From: Linanthus parryae | Lineage: Eukaryota > Streptophyta > Magnoliopsida > Ericales > Polemoniaceae | Direction: 5' to 3' | NCBI GenBank assembly: GCA_023055425.1 | Contig: JALGPY010000002.1 | Location: 50,987,321-51,051,320, forward strand | DNA length: 64,000 nt | Shown: positions 1-11,686 of the stretch, piece by piece | Layout of the letters: each line of letters starts with the position of its first letter | Numbering within the stretch: position 1 is the stretch's first letter | Made by a program: the position numbers and the translations under genes | The notes under the pieces: generated by a model | Databases searched by the model: none | Told to the model about the DNA's origin: nothing | What the model saw: the letters and a program-made list of their open reading frames with translations, nothing else

Positions 1-1479
1 CCTATAATGTATGCTGCTTCTCCCAAGTCTTTCATATCAAATTGACTTTATAACCATACCCGCACACTAGATAATACACCCACATTGTTTCCAATGAGCA
101 ATATATCATCAACGTAATGTATCAAGAATACCACCACGTTTTCCTTACACTTCTTGTACACACGCGGCTCATCTGGACATTGATCAAAACCAAAAAGTTT
201 AATTGACTGATCAAAACGGATGTTTCATGATCTAGATCCTGCTTAAGTCCATAAATAGACCTCTTAAGCTTGCACAACTTGTGCTCCTGGCCCTTAGCTA
301 CGAATCCTTCTGGTTGCATCATATAAATGAACTCATCAAGACTTCCATTAAGGAAAGATGTCTTGACATCCATTTACCAAATTTTGTAATCGAAATGAGC
401 CGCAATGGACAAGAGAATCCTGATAGACTTAATCATGGCTACTGGCGAAAAAGTTTCCTCATAGTCGATCCCTTCTTTCTGAGTAAAACCTTTCGCAACA
501 AGCCTTGCTATGAAGGTTTCAAACTTCCCGTCTACCCCTCTCTTTTTCTTGTAAATCCACTTACATCTGATGGGTTTTACCCCATCTGTTGGATCTACAA
601 GATCCCAGACCTGATTTGAGAACATAGACTCCATCTCAGAAATCATAGCCTTTTTCCACTTTTCCGCATCCGTACTTTCAATAACTTCATTATAGTTACT
701 GGGATCAGTATCATGTTCATCAGGGACCTTGTCGAAAGACTCTCCCAAGTACATGTATCTGTCTGGTTTACGAGAAACCCTCCCACTACGACGAGGTTGT
801 ACTTGTGGTTCACCAGCAGTAATATTTTCCCCACTGCTCAGTTGCGGCGGAATGTCACTACTATCTTGTGGATCACTAGTATTGTCATTTCCTCCACTGC
901 CCTCTTGCGGTGGGATGTCAACACTATTTTGTTGTGTATCACGAGTATCTACATTTCTCCAACCACCCAAAGGTAGTTGAATTTCGATATCATTTTCTTG
1001 TGGTTTTTCTTCTTGTACAGTTGGTATATCATGACCTTGGACTACTTGATTTCCTCACATTTCTTCCAGAACAATTTTACTTTTAGGCTTGTGATACATA
1101 ATATAGTCTTCCTCTAAGAATCTAGCATTGGTGCTAACAATGACTTTCTGATCCTTCGGACTATAAAATATACCACCCTTTGTTCCTTTCGGGTATCCTA
1201 CAAAGACACATACTTCTGTTCTTGATTCCAACTTACTTGCGTTCCCCTTCAGCACATGTGCTGGACTAACCCAAATCCGAACATGCCGTACACTAGGCTT
1301 GCGCCCTGTCCAAAGTTATGTGGGTGTAGTTGGTACTGACTTAGACGGAACCAAGTTTAGAATATATGCAACTGTCTCTAAAGCATGCCCCCAAAAGGAA
1401 ATTGGTAAATCTGAATAACTCATCATGGATCTCACCATTTCTAAAAGAGTCCTATTCCTTCGCTCTGCCACACCATTAT
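1..1479 (-). pseudogene. C1 pol, C-terminal half: integrase end and reverse transcriptase (broken)
   Basis: Minus-strand translation gives the end of a copia integrase ([14 protein letters not shown] and [15 protein letters not shown] near 1290-1474). A linker follows, then the reverse transcriptase start (KWIYKKKRGVDGKFETFIARLVAKGF near 460-560, quoted here only as a landmark by its KARLVAKGF-like core), [10 protein letters not shown] at 371-342, SIYGLKQ near 250, and YVDD at about 100. Lesions: in-frame stops at 1316-1318, 1055-1057 (TGA where a sense codon is expected) and 374-376 (TAA in place of the Gln before MDVKT), plus a frameshift just after SIYGLKQ. The window edge removes the rest of the reverse transcriptase and RNase H. 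Copia family membership is secure; no clade is assigned. Confidence 0.88.
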
Positions 1480-1696
1480 TGAAACAGCCCGGGATCTCGG
1501 TTCAGGGTTAAAGAGACAATCGACAACCAAAAGTAGAAATATACTATTAAGATTACATTTCGCTTAATGTACATAACAAAATTCCGATAATAGGTACAAT
1601 TTAAAAGATAACATTTGTGATCTACTAAGTGATCCAAGTTAAGCTATACTTCTTCGTCTCGTTCCAGCGTTCCCATCCCCCACTTTGACTGACGAC

Positions 1697-2705
1697 CTGC
1701 GGTTTTAAAATGGCAAAAGCCGACGCAGTTTTGAAGAAATTGATCAGTAAAAACTGAGTAAGTACACACTACGACATGTAAAGCAACGAGTGGCACGGAT
1801 GCTTGAGTTGAAACAAATCAGAAGATTTAAACAGTAAAACTATCATATTGGAGAATTTGGATCAACTTGAAGTAACCGAGTAACAAAAACCTCTCAATTT
1901 AATAACATTGAGAAACCACGAGTAGTTGGTAAAATATCCAGAGTAAACAAGTTCATTTGAACTGATAACGATAGTAGTTCATGAGTAGCCAAGATTTACA
2001 ATTCATTTCAATCGATTAGGGCATATCAAGAGAACATTAATAAGTAGTCAATTTTTTAATTTCGACTTCAATCAACAGTTTCATTTAGCTGAGGCGTGCC
2101 AGGAGCCACCAGCAGGATTGATGTAAACAGAGGGATCACGAAATAATCACTAAGGGTTCCTTCTAGGGTCTATCAAACCCTATTTCACCCGATCGTTAAG
2201 GGAGCCCATTCGTCAACCCCGCTCACAACATTAGCTAAAAGGCCTTAAGTGTAGACACCCCTATACCGTAGTGACCCTTACAAGTATAAGTAGCACTCTA
2301 TAGCTCTATAAAACCCTTGGCTTCAATATCTTGATACATTTTAGCTCATCGGGGGCGGATTTGTGGACATTAACGTTCTATCCAATAATAAGAAGCATTG
2401 CTTCAATGGTCATAGCCATAAGAAAATGGAGGATCGCTTGATGCCTCCCATTAATAACAGTACTCTGTACATCGTCCTAAGTATACTAGAGGTATTTTAT
2501 TTCTTCTCTTTCACGTAAACAGAATCAGATATCAACAGTTCGGAAGTAATTTTCCGGAGTTCTCAAACGAGATTAATAAAATAGTTTAACAACTTTCGAG
2601 TGGAAAACATGAATTCTCATACTTTTTTTCATATAACAAAACATTCATTTAAAACATCACACACACACGCATTTTGATAATCAAAGGCCGTACATATGTA
2701 CTTAC
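1697..2705 (-). other. Predicted intron inside solo LTR A
   Basis: On the minus strand the donor reads AGAG/GTAAGTACAT (intron starts at 2705) and the acceptor reads AAACCGCAG/GTCGTC (intron ends at 1697), 1009 nt in all. A branch-site-like TTTTTACTGAT lies about 50 nt before the acceptor. The same layout occurs in the B, D, G1 and G2 LTRs. This is a sequence prediction; no transcript evidence is available here. Confidence 0.5.
2243..2261 (-). promoter_or_regulatory. Conserved palindromic motif in the LTR intron (A copy)
   Basis: The minus strand reads GGGGTGTCTACACTTAAGG. G1 and G2 LTRs have the same 19-mer with a perfect 10-bp palindrome GTGTCGACAC; here one base differs. It lies inside the predicted intron. 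Conservation between otherwise diverged LTR families suggests a protein-binding site, but no factor is assigned. Confidence 0.4.
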
Positions 2706-5088
2706 CTCTGGGCCATGAAAGGCGCAAAGCAAAGCTAGCACTCCTACAACGCTCGTCTCATATAAATCCGGGTCTCACGGTCAGTGCAGCAGCACGAAAT
2801 AATACGCCTACTTGGTACGAGCACAACGGCTGGATACAAACAAGTCAAGTATACAGTCTATTAGCATTTACCCTCTACATGAGGTTGTATGCAAGAATGC
2901 AATGGAAATGCGGATCATGCAAGCTAACTTGACCAAAATGCCCCGATACTTTGAAACTGTCCAGTACAGTCCCTGACTGTGCCTGGACCCCAAATTACAC
3001 CCATACTGGCCCAAAAACATCGAAGAATACTCTTAACTCTCCCATATGAACTGAGCATCGAAATCTACAACTTTCAATAAATTACACTTAAGCCCCTAAA
3101 GTTTGCTAAAATTACAGAAAGACCCCCACCATTGATTTGGTCACTCCCAAGTCAAATAATTCCTTCTTAAGGCTCCAAGTATCCTTCTAAGTCAGGTTGT
3201 TGGTCTCATAACATTAAATTTGTCTCAAGTAGCTCAAATGTGAAGTTTTAATTAATTGCACATAGGCCCCCAAAGTTTAGTAAAATTGCAAAAAGACCCC
3301 AACATTTGACTTGGTCAACACTAGCCCAGAATTACATAGAAAGTACTCCAAATTCGCATACAAGACATGCTGCCAAACTCCAAGTTACTAAACTAACCTC
3401 AATTCAAAGTTTAAGTGAAATGACTATTTTGCCCCTCCTATACAGTTCAGTCAAACTAGGGTTTTCGGAAAGTCAAACTTGGTCAAAATTGATATATAGA
3501 CTCAGAATATGAATACGAACAAGTTTCGTGAAGAACGCTAAGGCCAAAACGTCATTCAAATGCTCAAAACCGAATATCGAAGATAGCGAAAAGTCGTTTC
3601 AAGTAGTCAACTTTGCGACTGATTTCTGATCAATTGAGAAGGAGTTTTATGAAAGTGGAAATAGGGTTTTGAAGATGACAGTGCAAGGATTCCAGAACAT
3701 ATTTAAACTCCTAAAAACTTTAAGTATTCAAAGAAATATCGCTAGCCAAAGTTGGATGAAAATTACGATTCAATACTTAGAAAAATTCGATAGTGCTTTG
3801 CGAGTTCAAACTGGCAACTTTAGGCTCATTTTGTGAGAAATCCGTTATAAATTTGAAGATGACCCAGAGACGATGAAATGAAGTATTATGTATCATCTTT
3901 ATACAGGAGAAAACAGATCCAAATTATGTTAAGTTTTGAAGAAGATACAAGGGTTAGAAAATGGGTGTTTCACCATAGCCTTCCATACTTAGAAAATTTT
4001 TGAGCACTCATAGCCAAGAACAAATCAAACACCTAGCTAACTAGCCATGTTCAAGACCAATTTCAGGGGGGCTAGAGATCGAATTGGACCAAGAAATCAA
4101 CACGAAAGTTGGACTACTATATGCAGGGAGTCCATAGCAACAAGAATCAGGTCAAGACATCAAGTATCGAGAGAATTAAATGGCCATGAACAAGGCAGGA
4201 TTTCAACCCGAGAAACTCAACATACACGAATCGAAATTGTCGAATTCATTGTTACAGTCATGATTTGGTAATGCAAATGAGTTCAGGAGATGATTAGGAG
4301 CATGAGCAAGCTTTTAAACGATCAAAAACAAGAAAGAAAAGGGTCTGAACCGAGCTATGCACTTACCGGCGGCCATGGTGGATTCCGGCGACCAGCTGCT
4401 CGGTTACCGGCACTTCCACGCGTTCCTATCAATTTCTGAGTTGTTTACAGAGTCCTAGTATGATTACAGAAGGTCTGGGGATCACAATGACGCGAGAATC
4501 TCAGGAAACGACGAAGAAATCGCCGGTTCGCGCTTTGCCGGCGACGGGTTCTGCAGAATCCGGCGACCCGTCGCGAATCCGGCGAGTTACAGAGTTTCTT
4601 GGTGCCGTTGAGCTCGCCTGGAGATGGAGATCATGAATATGGGGCTTATTACAACTGAATATCAACGGGGAAGACGAATTTGACAAATTAAGGGTTAGGG
4701 TTCTTCAACCTTACCCTCGAATTTCCGAAGCCACTGCTTGACGAACGCCAAAATTGATTTGGGGGTTTTCGTTGCTATGTTCTCACGAACTCCCAGCAGC
4801 AGCAGGTTGGCTTGAGGTGATGGCAGGTGGTGGTTTTGGTGGTTCCACCGTGGGAGGGGGTGGTGTAGAGGTGGTCTTTGTGGTGGTTCATGAAGAAGAA
4901 GAAAAGGAAAAAAAAATGGTGAGAGGAGAGATAACTCCACTGAATTGAGGTGATTTATTGTTGTTGTGAAGCTACCACCTCATGGGGGTAGGTGGTAAGC
5001 TCTCACAAGAGGAAATGACAAATGGCTAACATGCATAGGGGGGGGGGGTGAAAGTGTAGTTTTCTAAATTTTTGGGTACAACTAGAAT

Positions 5089-5480
5089 TAGAGCTTCTAC
5101 TTAATTTCAGAGAATCGCACAACCACCCCGACCATCTCTAGTTCTTCAAAATCATTCTACGACTTCCAAATATTGCTAACACTCCAAAATTGCAACTTTA
5201 AAGCCGTGACAAACTATTTACAAAATTGCCCCAAAGTCTTGATATTTCACTAAGAATTGTCTCGAGAATGAGGGGTGTTACAGTATAGAGCTTCTACTTA
5301 ATTTCAGAGAATCGCACAACCACCCCGACCATCTCTAGTGCTTCAAAATCATTCTAACGACTTCCAAATATTGCTAACACTCCAAAATTGCAACTTTAAA
5401 GCCGTGACAAACTATTTACAAAATTGCCCCAAAGTCTTGATATTTCACTAAGAATTGTCTCGAGAATGAGGGGTGTTACA
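5089..5480 (-). repeat. Tandem duplication of the first ~195 bp of solo LTR A
   Basis: 5089-5282 and 5286-5480 are near-identical copies, each ending GGGGTGTTACA on the plus strand. They differ by a few bases (for example one extra A in CTAACGAC in the second copy). The LTR start has therefore been duplicated in tandem, leaving a false internal LTR terminus at 5282. B has only one copy of this region. Confidence 0.9.
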
Positions 5481-7291
5481 ATTATGTTGTGGTGTACCTG
5501 GAGCAGAAACCTGGGATTGAATCCCTTGTTCCTCCAAGTAATCCCTGAATTTTCCCAAGAGGTACTCGCCACCTGGATCAGATCGAAATGACTTGATATA
5601 TTTTCCTAGACGCCTCTCTGATTCTGCCTTAAAAATTTTAAATTTCTCAAAGACCTCAGACTTATGCCGCATCAAATAAATATATCCATATCTTGAGTAA
5701 TCATCAATAAAAGTAATGAAATACTCAAAACCTCCCCTCGCTTGGACATTCATTGGTCCACAAACATCTTAATGGATAAGCTCCAACAGTTCTTTGACCC
5801 TATTACCCTTTGCCAAAAATGGCCTCTTGGTCATCTTACCTTCTAAACACGACTCACATGCTGGTAGTTCCTCCACTTTTAATGAACCTAACGGTCCATT
5901 CTGAACCAGCCTTTGTATTCTGTTTATATTGATATGACCAAGTCGTAAATGCCAAAGATATGTTTGGTTTATCTCGCAAGGTTCATTTCTCTTTTTAAGT
6001 AAGCTATCCGAGTTATTCAGTTCATATAGCTGCGCTATGGGAGTCTCAGGATTTATAATGTAAAGACCATCCACCAATGTACCATAACAAATAAAACGTT
6101 TATTTTTCTTAATAACCACAGAGTCATTAAAATAAACTGAATATTCATTCTTAACCAACTTAGATATCAAATTCCTTCTAATGGAAGGTACATAAAGACA
6201 ATCTTTCAAAACTAAAATCCTATCATTCCCAAAATGTAAGAAACAAATTCCTATTGCAACTGCAGCTACTTTTTTCGTGTTGCCCAAGTGTAGATAAATC
6301 TCGCCATCACTAAGCTGTCTGGTTTCCTGGAACCCCTGCAATGAATTGCAGACATGGTCAGTGGCTCCCGAATCTACACACCAGGTTCTAGTAGATCGAA
6401 CCGCTAAACATGATTCAACTATTAGTGAAAGAGATATACCTGAATTGTTCTGGGTTGGACGAGTCAGGAACTTTGGACATTGCTTCTTCCAATGCCCTCT
6501 CTGGTTACAGAGGAAACACTTGCCTTTCGGCTTTCCCAATGTCCCCTGAGGAGCAAGTGCTTGTTGTGGCCCACGATCTATTCCTTGAGGTGCCGGAGCA
6601 ACCTTCAGAACTGCTGCTTGTGCAACTTTCTTCTTCTTCTTATCCCTAGGGCTAGAAGCAGAAGCCTTTTCATCCACCATTACATTAACCGGTTTCTGCA
6701 GGATTCCCTCAGCTGCAAGCTCCTTTAACAATTCGGCTAAAGAATAAGTCTTTTTGTTCATATTATAATTTAGCCAAAAACTGTTAAATGAATCAGACAG
6801 CGTCATGAGCACGATATCGACCTGAGTTTCCTCATCGATTACAGCTCCAAGGATCTCTAGTTCACCTAGAAGACTTATCATCTTCAGAACATGATCCCTT
6901 ACAGAGGATCCTTCAACCATTTTTGTGTTCATGAGGTTTTTCATAGCAACCTGCCTGGCAGCACGATCCTGATTCCCAAACATTTCTTTGAGGTTCTCCA
7001 TGATCTCAAGGCAGAGCCCATGTTCTCATGCTGATGCTGCAACACATTAGACATGGAGTCTAATATGTAGCATTTAGCCATCTGATCGGCTTTCTGCCAC
7101 CTCTTATAAGGCTTGGCTTCTTCCTCAGAAGCCCCTTCTAGAGGTTCTTCAGGACATTCCTCAAGAAGCACAAATTTGTAATCCTCAGCAGTTAGCACAA
7201 TATTCAAATTCCTCTTCCAATCAATATAGTTTGATCCATTGAGTTTGTTTTGATTCAAGAGAATAGATAGTGGGTTGAATGAGTTCGACAT
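5481..7291 (-). pseudogene. C1 gag, protease and N-terminal integrase (broken)
   Basis: The gag ORF starts at ATG 7291 (MSNSFNPLSILLNQNKLNG), a typical copia gag start. A CCHC zinc knuckle follows (CFLCNQRGHWKKQC), then protease (CVDSGATDHVC), GAG-pre-integrase (YLWHLRLGHININRIQRL with CESCLEGK, the HHCC zinc site), and the integrase core start (FITFIDDYSRYGYIYL, SFRSDPGGEYL). Lesions: a frameshift near 7000-7010 inside gag, a TAA at 5769-5771 in LIH-stop-DVCGP where Ser is expected, and a Pro in SDPGGE where active integrases usually have Arg (SDRGGE). The frame is cut after TPQHN by the A insertion and resumes at 1474. Non-functional. Confidence 0.9.
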
Positions 7292-7936
7292 TTTGAACCT
7301 GAGAATCATGTAAATAAAATATATAAGTGCAATGTAAACCACCAGTAGTCTAACACACATAAAAATAGTATGCCACGATGGGTGGACGTCTACCATTCAT
7401 TCTATGGTTAGACATGGTACCTTTGGTCCTGCAAGCCATAGCAGTGACTCCGATGGTGAGGATACTATAACTTACATCTAAGTGTATACCATCATTTTAC
7501 TTCTAACCCATTACCCCATTACATGCCTCTCAGATGGAGAGATGACAAATAAACAGTAATTATTAGAAGTATACTTATAGGAATTTATACCAGTGATACT
7601 GTAGTGGTTATGTTCGATAAGAAGATTAACTCCAAGGCTAACACACACAACCAACTACATCACTTATAAATCAATGATGGAGACCGCGGGATCTATAAGC
7701 ACTAGGCTCCGTCTCCCACTTAGTTGTTTGAACAATTTAATACAAATTAAATTTGTTTATCCATGTTGTCCATGATTTGTCATGCACGCATTCACAATAA
7801 TCATACACACAGATATACTCAAGCACATAAAAAGAATTCAACCACACACAGCCCAGCTATTATGGTCGGAGCTTCTTTAGTCGGGTTAGCAAGACCCATC
7901 TGACACAGCGACACGGGGATCGAATTTGATACCAAT
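7292..7936 (-). other. C1 untranslated leader with primer-binding site
   Basis: Between the 5' LTR and gag. The minus strand next to the LTR reads TGGTATCAAATTCG (7921-7934), a primer-binding site whose first 8 bases match the 3' end of plant initiator tRNA-Met. The rest of the leader, about 630 bp, has no coding signal that I can support. Confidence 0.75.
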
Positions 7937-9205
7937 TGAAGGGAGGCGAATCCCTGGACCAGTTCGATTGCATGTCTGCTATACCGATTAAAAAATTGTT
8001 TCAACATGAACGCCATAAACCCTACTAGGCGGAATTAGGGTTCTTACCTGCGTCCAAGCTATCTGATGTAGGTCTGAAAACACTCCTAATCTTCTCCCGT
8101 ATTCCTGAAGTTCCTCCTGGATGCAAGTGTGGGCTTGCTGCTTCCAGAATCCTTCTTGGCCTCCAGACGAATTTCCCTCACTCTCGAAACCCTAGATTTC
8201 GGTGTGTATCTCAAGCATCCGAATTCTGAAGACTAAGGACACTTATATAGGCTACGGGAGGGACCTGGAGGAGAAAATACGAATCAGGCTCCTAACTTTA
8301 TTAGGACTTATGGTTCCACCCGAACCTAGTCCGAATAAAGTTAATAACAGTTAGTACCACTAAATAGCTGTTATTGCACTCCTATCCATATTCTTAAAAA
8401 CTAATATTTCGAGCTCCTGTTATTAAATACTTATTGTCTCCCCGTGTTAAGATTACACATATCCGTCGATTAAATTAATTACTGACTAATTCATTTAATC
8501 GACATCTTCCCATTTCCTTGATCCTTACCACTTAACTTATTTGATATGTCCAGATTACCAAGTAATCTACCTGCAGGGTTTGACATAATCAAAACTTATA
8601 AGCTTCATCAAGGGGATATCATCAATCCCATAACCGGGACATGGATTCCTTCGATATATCAATCTACACCATGGACTCAATAGTATTACCTAACTCATCG
8701 AGGTTATTGACTCCATATGAATCTCACTCACAATAACTACTAAATACATGTGCACATTGACTATCTAAGGATTAAGAGCATAAGTAATCATAATAACCAT
8801 GAGACATAGCTTGTCTTATTATGTCAGTACAAAGACAATGATCTCAACTTGGTCCTGTTCAATATACACAAAGTATACTAGCACATTGAGTTGAAACTAT
8901 CGTATGAACTATACTGTTTTCTCTAGCCAAGACAGACCTACCAAAACAATGTGCTACAATCGTTCTGATGGTTTGTCTAATTCCATCTAGATTGTGAACT
9001 CACGACTTTCATTCCACAAGAACCGAAGATAAGATCTTCTGTGTGTAAGCTATACTCTACACACCAGATCTTCTACTATGCAGAACAATAGACAACCATG
9101 CACAATGATGATATAATTCAAAAACATTGCCCAAAACCATTCTCATAAATATCAAATTCATATAATCCAATACAAAAAGCATGACTTTTAGTATTCAATC
9201 CAACA
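7937..9205 (-). repeat. C1 5' LTR (1269 bp)
   Basis: On the minus strand it starts TGTTGGATTGAATACTAAAA (at 9205) and ends in CA at 7937, directly before the primer site. TG...CA termini and adjacency to the PBS define it. The 3' LTR is outside the window, so age cannot be estimated. A 65-residue frame at 7819-8016 overlaps leader and LTR and is not treated as a gene. Confidence 0.85.
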
Positions 9206-9210
9206 TTGAT

Positions 9211-9744
9211 AACCTCAATTTGCCAATATACCCTTTCTGAATTGACCAGTGTTATGTGATTTACTCCATTCAGTGATGTAGACTCACATACACAACTTGC
9301 AGTCTGTTGTCTTCAATTGATCTGCAAGCATCAGTGTGTGCACAGATCTTCAAGTTGCATATTATTTCCCAGATAAAAAGAGAAAATCAGACAATTGATT
9401 TGCATAATGTAAGTAATGGAATCAATTCAAGGAATTTACTAATAAAACACAGAGTTCAAGATGAGTAAATCAAAACTGATGAGGAAAATCCGATTTGCGG
9501 AAGAGGACAAAGTAGGAGAAAAATGATGGAAACTAACTTGATTGGTAACCTGCCAATATACCCTTTCTGAATTGACCAGTGATATGTGATTAACTCCATT
9601 CAGTCATGTAAACTCACATAAAATTTATTCTTTTCAATTGATCTACAAGTGACAAGGTCAGTGTGAGCACAGATCTTCAAGTTGTATATTGTTTCCCAGA
9701 CAAAAAGAGAAAATCATATAATTGAGCTGCAGAAAATAAGATCA
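9211..9744. repeat. Diverged direct repeat, two ~200-bp copies
   Basis: 9211-9412 and 9546-9741 share long matches (GCCAATATACCCTTTCTGAA, CAGATCTTCAAGTTG, AAAAAGAGAAAATCA) with scattered differences. Units are separated by about 130 bp of unrelated sequence. No ORF, TIR or LTR feature explains them. They may be part of an older, unrecognised element, or non-coding host DNA. Confidence 0.7.
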
Positions 9745-9753
9745 TTTACAAAA

Positions 9754-11184
9754 GGTTAAAAGACAAAAACCACCCTCCATTTATGGTGAAAATACCATTT
9801 ACCCCCTGATTTATGGTGAAAATACCATTTGCACCCCTGTTAGTGGATGGAGGGAGGACATATACCACCCTTCCGTTACAATCCGTTTGTAGAGGGGTGC
9901 AAAATGAATTTTTGTGACTATTTTACCCTTATTGATTGTGGACAAATACCACCATTTTTTTGTTTAATATAGTGTTCAGCATGTTCTTGATGCTCTTGGT
10001 GTTCTTGGGCACCACCTCCACTACCACCAAATCTCCACCAACACCACCACCACTGAATCCCCACCAAAACCATCTCTGCCACCATCACCACCACCAAACA
10101 CCAACAACAACAATCAACAAGAATAACAAGAACCAAAACATACCCGTTTCTACACAACCACCACCACCAACAACCACTGCATTCTTCCTCAAATTAAGAA
10201 CACAACCCAAAACTCATCCACCTCTGCCTCAACTCAGCATCCATAACCTCCTTGAACCACCACAATGACCTCCTACCCACCATTCTCCTTCACACCCTTC
10301 ACCAATCCATAAGGACCCAAAAACTAGCTGCAACGGCAGCAACTTTGTCCCGACCCGAGAAGGCCCCGACGCAGAACTCGACCCTCTGGGTTTCAATCAG
10401 ACCCTCTTCTTCCTCCTCTGGGTTTCTTCGTCTGGGTTTCAACAGTTTTTCTTTTTTGTCTCTGATTTCAAGCATCGGAGGAGTCTTCCGCCAGAATCAA
10501 GAAGCACAAGAAGTTCGATGTACATAACTAATATGCATAACCCCCTTTCCTCTCCTCAGTTGGACCCTAGCCGCCACCAATATGCAGACCCGTACATCAA
10601 AACCGACCAAAGATACGTATCCGATTGAGATAAAGATGGAGACTTGGGTCTAGATCTGAATCGAAACAACCCTTCTGTTCTGAGACAGAGAGAGAGAAGG
10701 ACGGAGAGAGAGAGAGGGCGAACTTTCACCATCATCGAATACGACTGTAGTCTTCTTCTTCAGCTCTTCTTCGTCTGCACTGTACGAGAGACTTCGAACA
10801 AAGATGGTGGTGGAGAAGAAAGTGGTTTTGAGGGGTATGCTCTTACTGGTATATGGTGGGTTTCGTGAGAGGAGTATCTGTTCGTGGGTGTGGGTTTCGT
10901 GAGGAGAAGATCGTGGGTGTGGGTTCCTGACAGTGTGGAGGCGGCGAGGAAGAGGGAGAGAGAGAGCATGAGGAAGAAGGTTGTTAGGGTTAGAAAAATG
11001 AAGAGGAAAGGTATTTATAGTGGGGTAAGTTTTCAATACTTCAGGTGTATTTTTGTCTTTTCACCCCTCCGTTAGCCTCCGTTAGTCTCCATCCACTTAC
11101 AGGGGTGCAAATGGTATTTTCACCATAAATCAGGGGCAAATTGTATTTTCACCATAAATGGAGGGTAGTTTTTGTCTTTTACCC
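9754..11184. mobile_element. M1, non-autonomous Mutator-like (MULE) element, 1431 bp
   Basis: Terminal inverted repeats of roughly 105 bp: the left end GGTTAAAAGACAAAAACC and the reverse complement of the right end GGGTAAAAGACAAAAACT, both continuing into CACCCTCCATTTATGG-type sequence with a short internal repeat. Flanks TTTACAAAA (9745-9753) and TTTAAAAAA (11185-11193) form a 9-bp target duplication with one mismatch, the size typical of Mutator-like elements. The interior is CCA-rich on the left and purine-rich on the right, with no transposase. The proline/histidine-rich frames at 9936-10527 are read as low-complexity shadows. M2 shares both the TIR type and part of the interior. Confidence 0.85.
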
Positions 11185-11193
11185 TTTAAAAAA

Positions 11194-11681
11194 AAGTTAC
11201 ATGACCAGATGATTCAAAGTAATCAGAAAAGTAGTTTACACAATCCATACAAAACAAATGTTAATAGGGTTCATGGTGACTTGATGTATATTCAAAAGCT
11301 GGCTGCCAAGGATAATTCCACACAACAACAAACCTTCAAGTAAGTGCCACTTTGTCTTCTTCAGCGGATTGGAGGTAAGATCTCTCCCATCTTTTGTCCA
11401 ATTTCTCTAGCAGTACTCTTTCCATTACAGTTTTGTTATTCTGCCTTTAAACTGTTTTTTCGGCATGTTTTTCTTGTTTTTGAACGGATACCAAACATGC
11501 TATAATGGTGGGCTCAGGGTCTTTATGAAATAGTCCCATTAGCTCAATGAACATCGTTCTTAGTATATTTGATATTGACAGCTGCATCCCACACTTAGGA
11601 AGAAAAACAAACATAACCCAGTATTTGTGTACTTTCTGTACTCGGTGGATATATAAGTTAACTGCTATGTTTAGGAATACC
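11194..11681. other. Unassigned spacer, no gene seen
   Basis: About 490 bp between M1 and solo LTR B. Frames here (11158-11343 plus, 11447-11683 minus) match nothing I recognise and cross element boundaries. I see no RNA gene or TE structure. Confidence 0.6.
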
Positions 11682-11686
11682 AATTT

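Larger units (their letters stand above)
1480..5480 (-). mobile_element. Solo LTR A (Tekay-like gypsy LTR family, 4.0 kb)
   Basis: Bounded by ATTAT target duplications at 1475-1479 and 5481-5485, and inserted in C1 integrase. On the minus strand it starts TGTAACACCCC and ends with TGTTTCA, the TG...CA form of an LTR. It has no internal coding region or primer site, so it is a solo LTR left by LTR-LTR recombination. It shares the predicted intron, the TTAAGTGT-GACAC palindrome and the terminal sequence with the G1 and G2 LTRs, whose elements are chromodomain gypsy elements; family membership is inferred from this. B (11687-14600) is a second copy, inverted. A GC-rich block with an ATG-GCC-GCC-G/GTAAGT context (donor at 4366) looks like an upstream exon end. 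The small ORFs inside are not supported as genes. Confidence 0.88.
1..9205 (-). mobile_element. Ty1/copia retrotransposon C1, decayed, left end outside window
   Basis: A copia element on the minus strand. From right to left it has a 5' LTR (7937-9205), primer site (7921-7934), leader, gag from 7291, protease, integrase, and reverse transcriptase running off position 1. Solo LTR A (1480-5480) splits the integrase reading frame; removing A and one copy of its ATTAT target duplication rejoins the frame in the integrase core. The element has at least four in-frame stops and two frameshifts, so it is dead. TTGAT at 9206-9210 would be its right target duplication; the partner lies outside the window. 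Confidence 0.9.

Noticed and set aside
9936..10527. Pro/His/Thr-rich ORFs in M1 as host genes
   Set aside because: CCA-repeat translation within a non-autonomous MULE; no domain and no conserved frame between M1 and M2.
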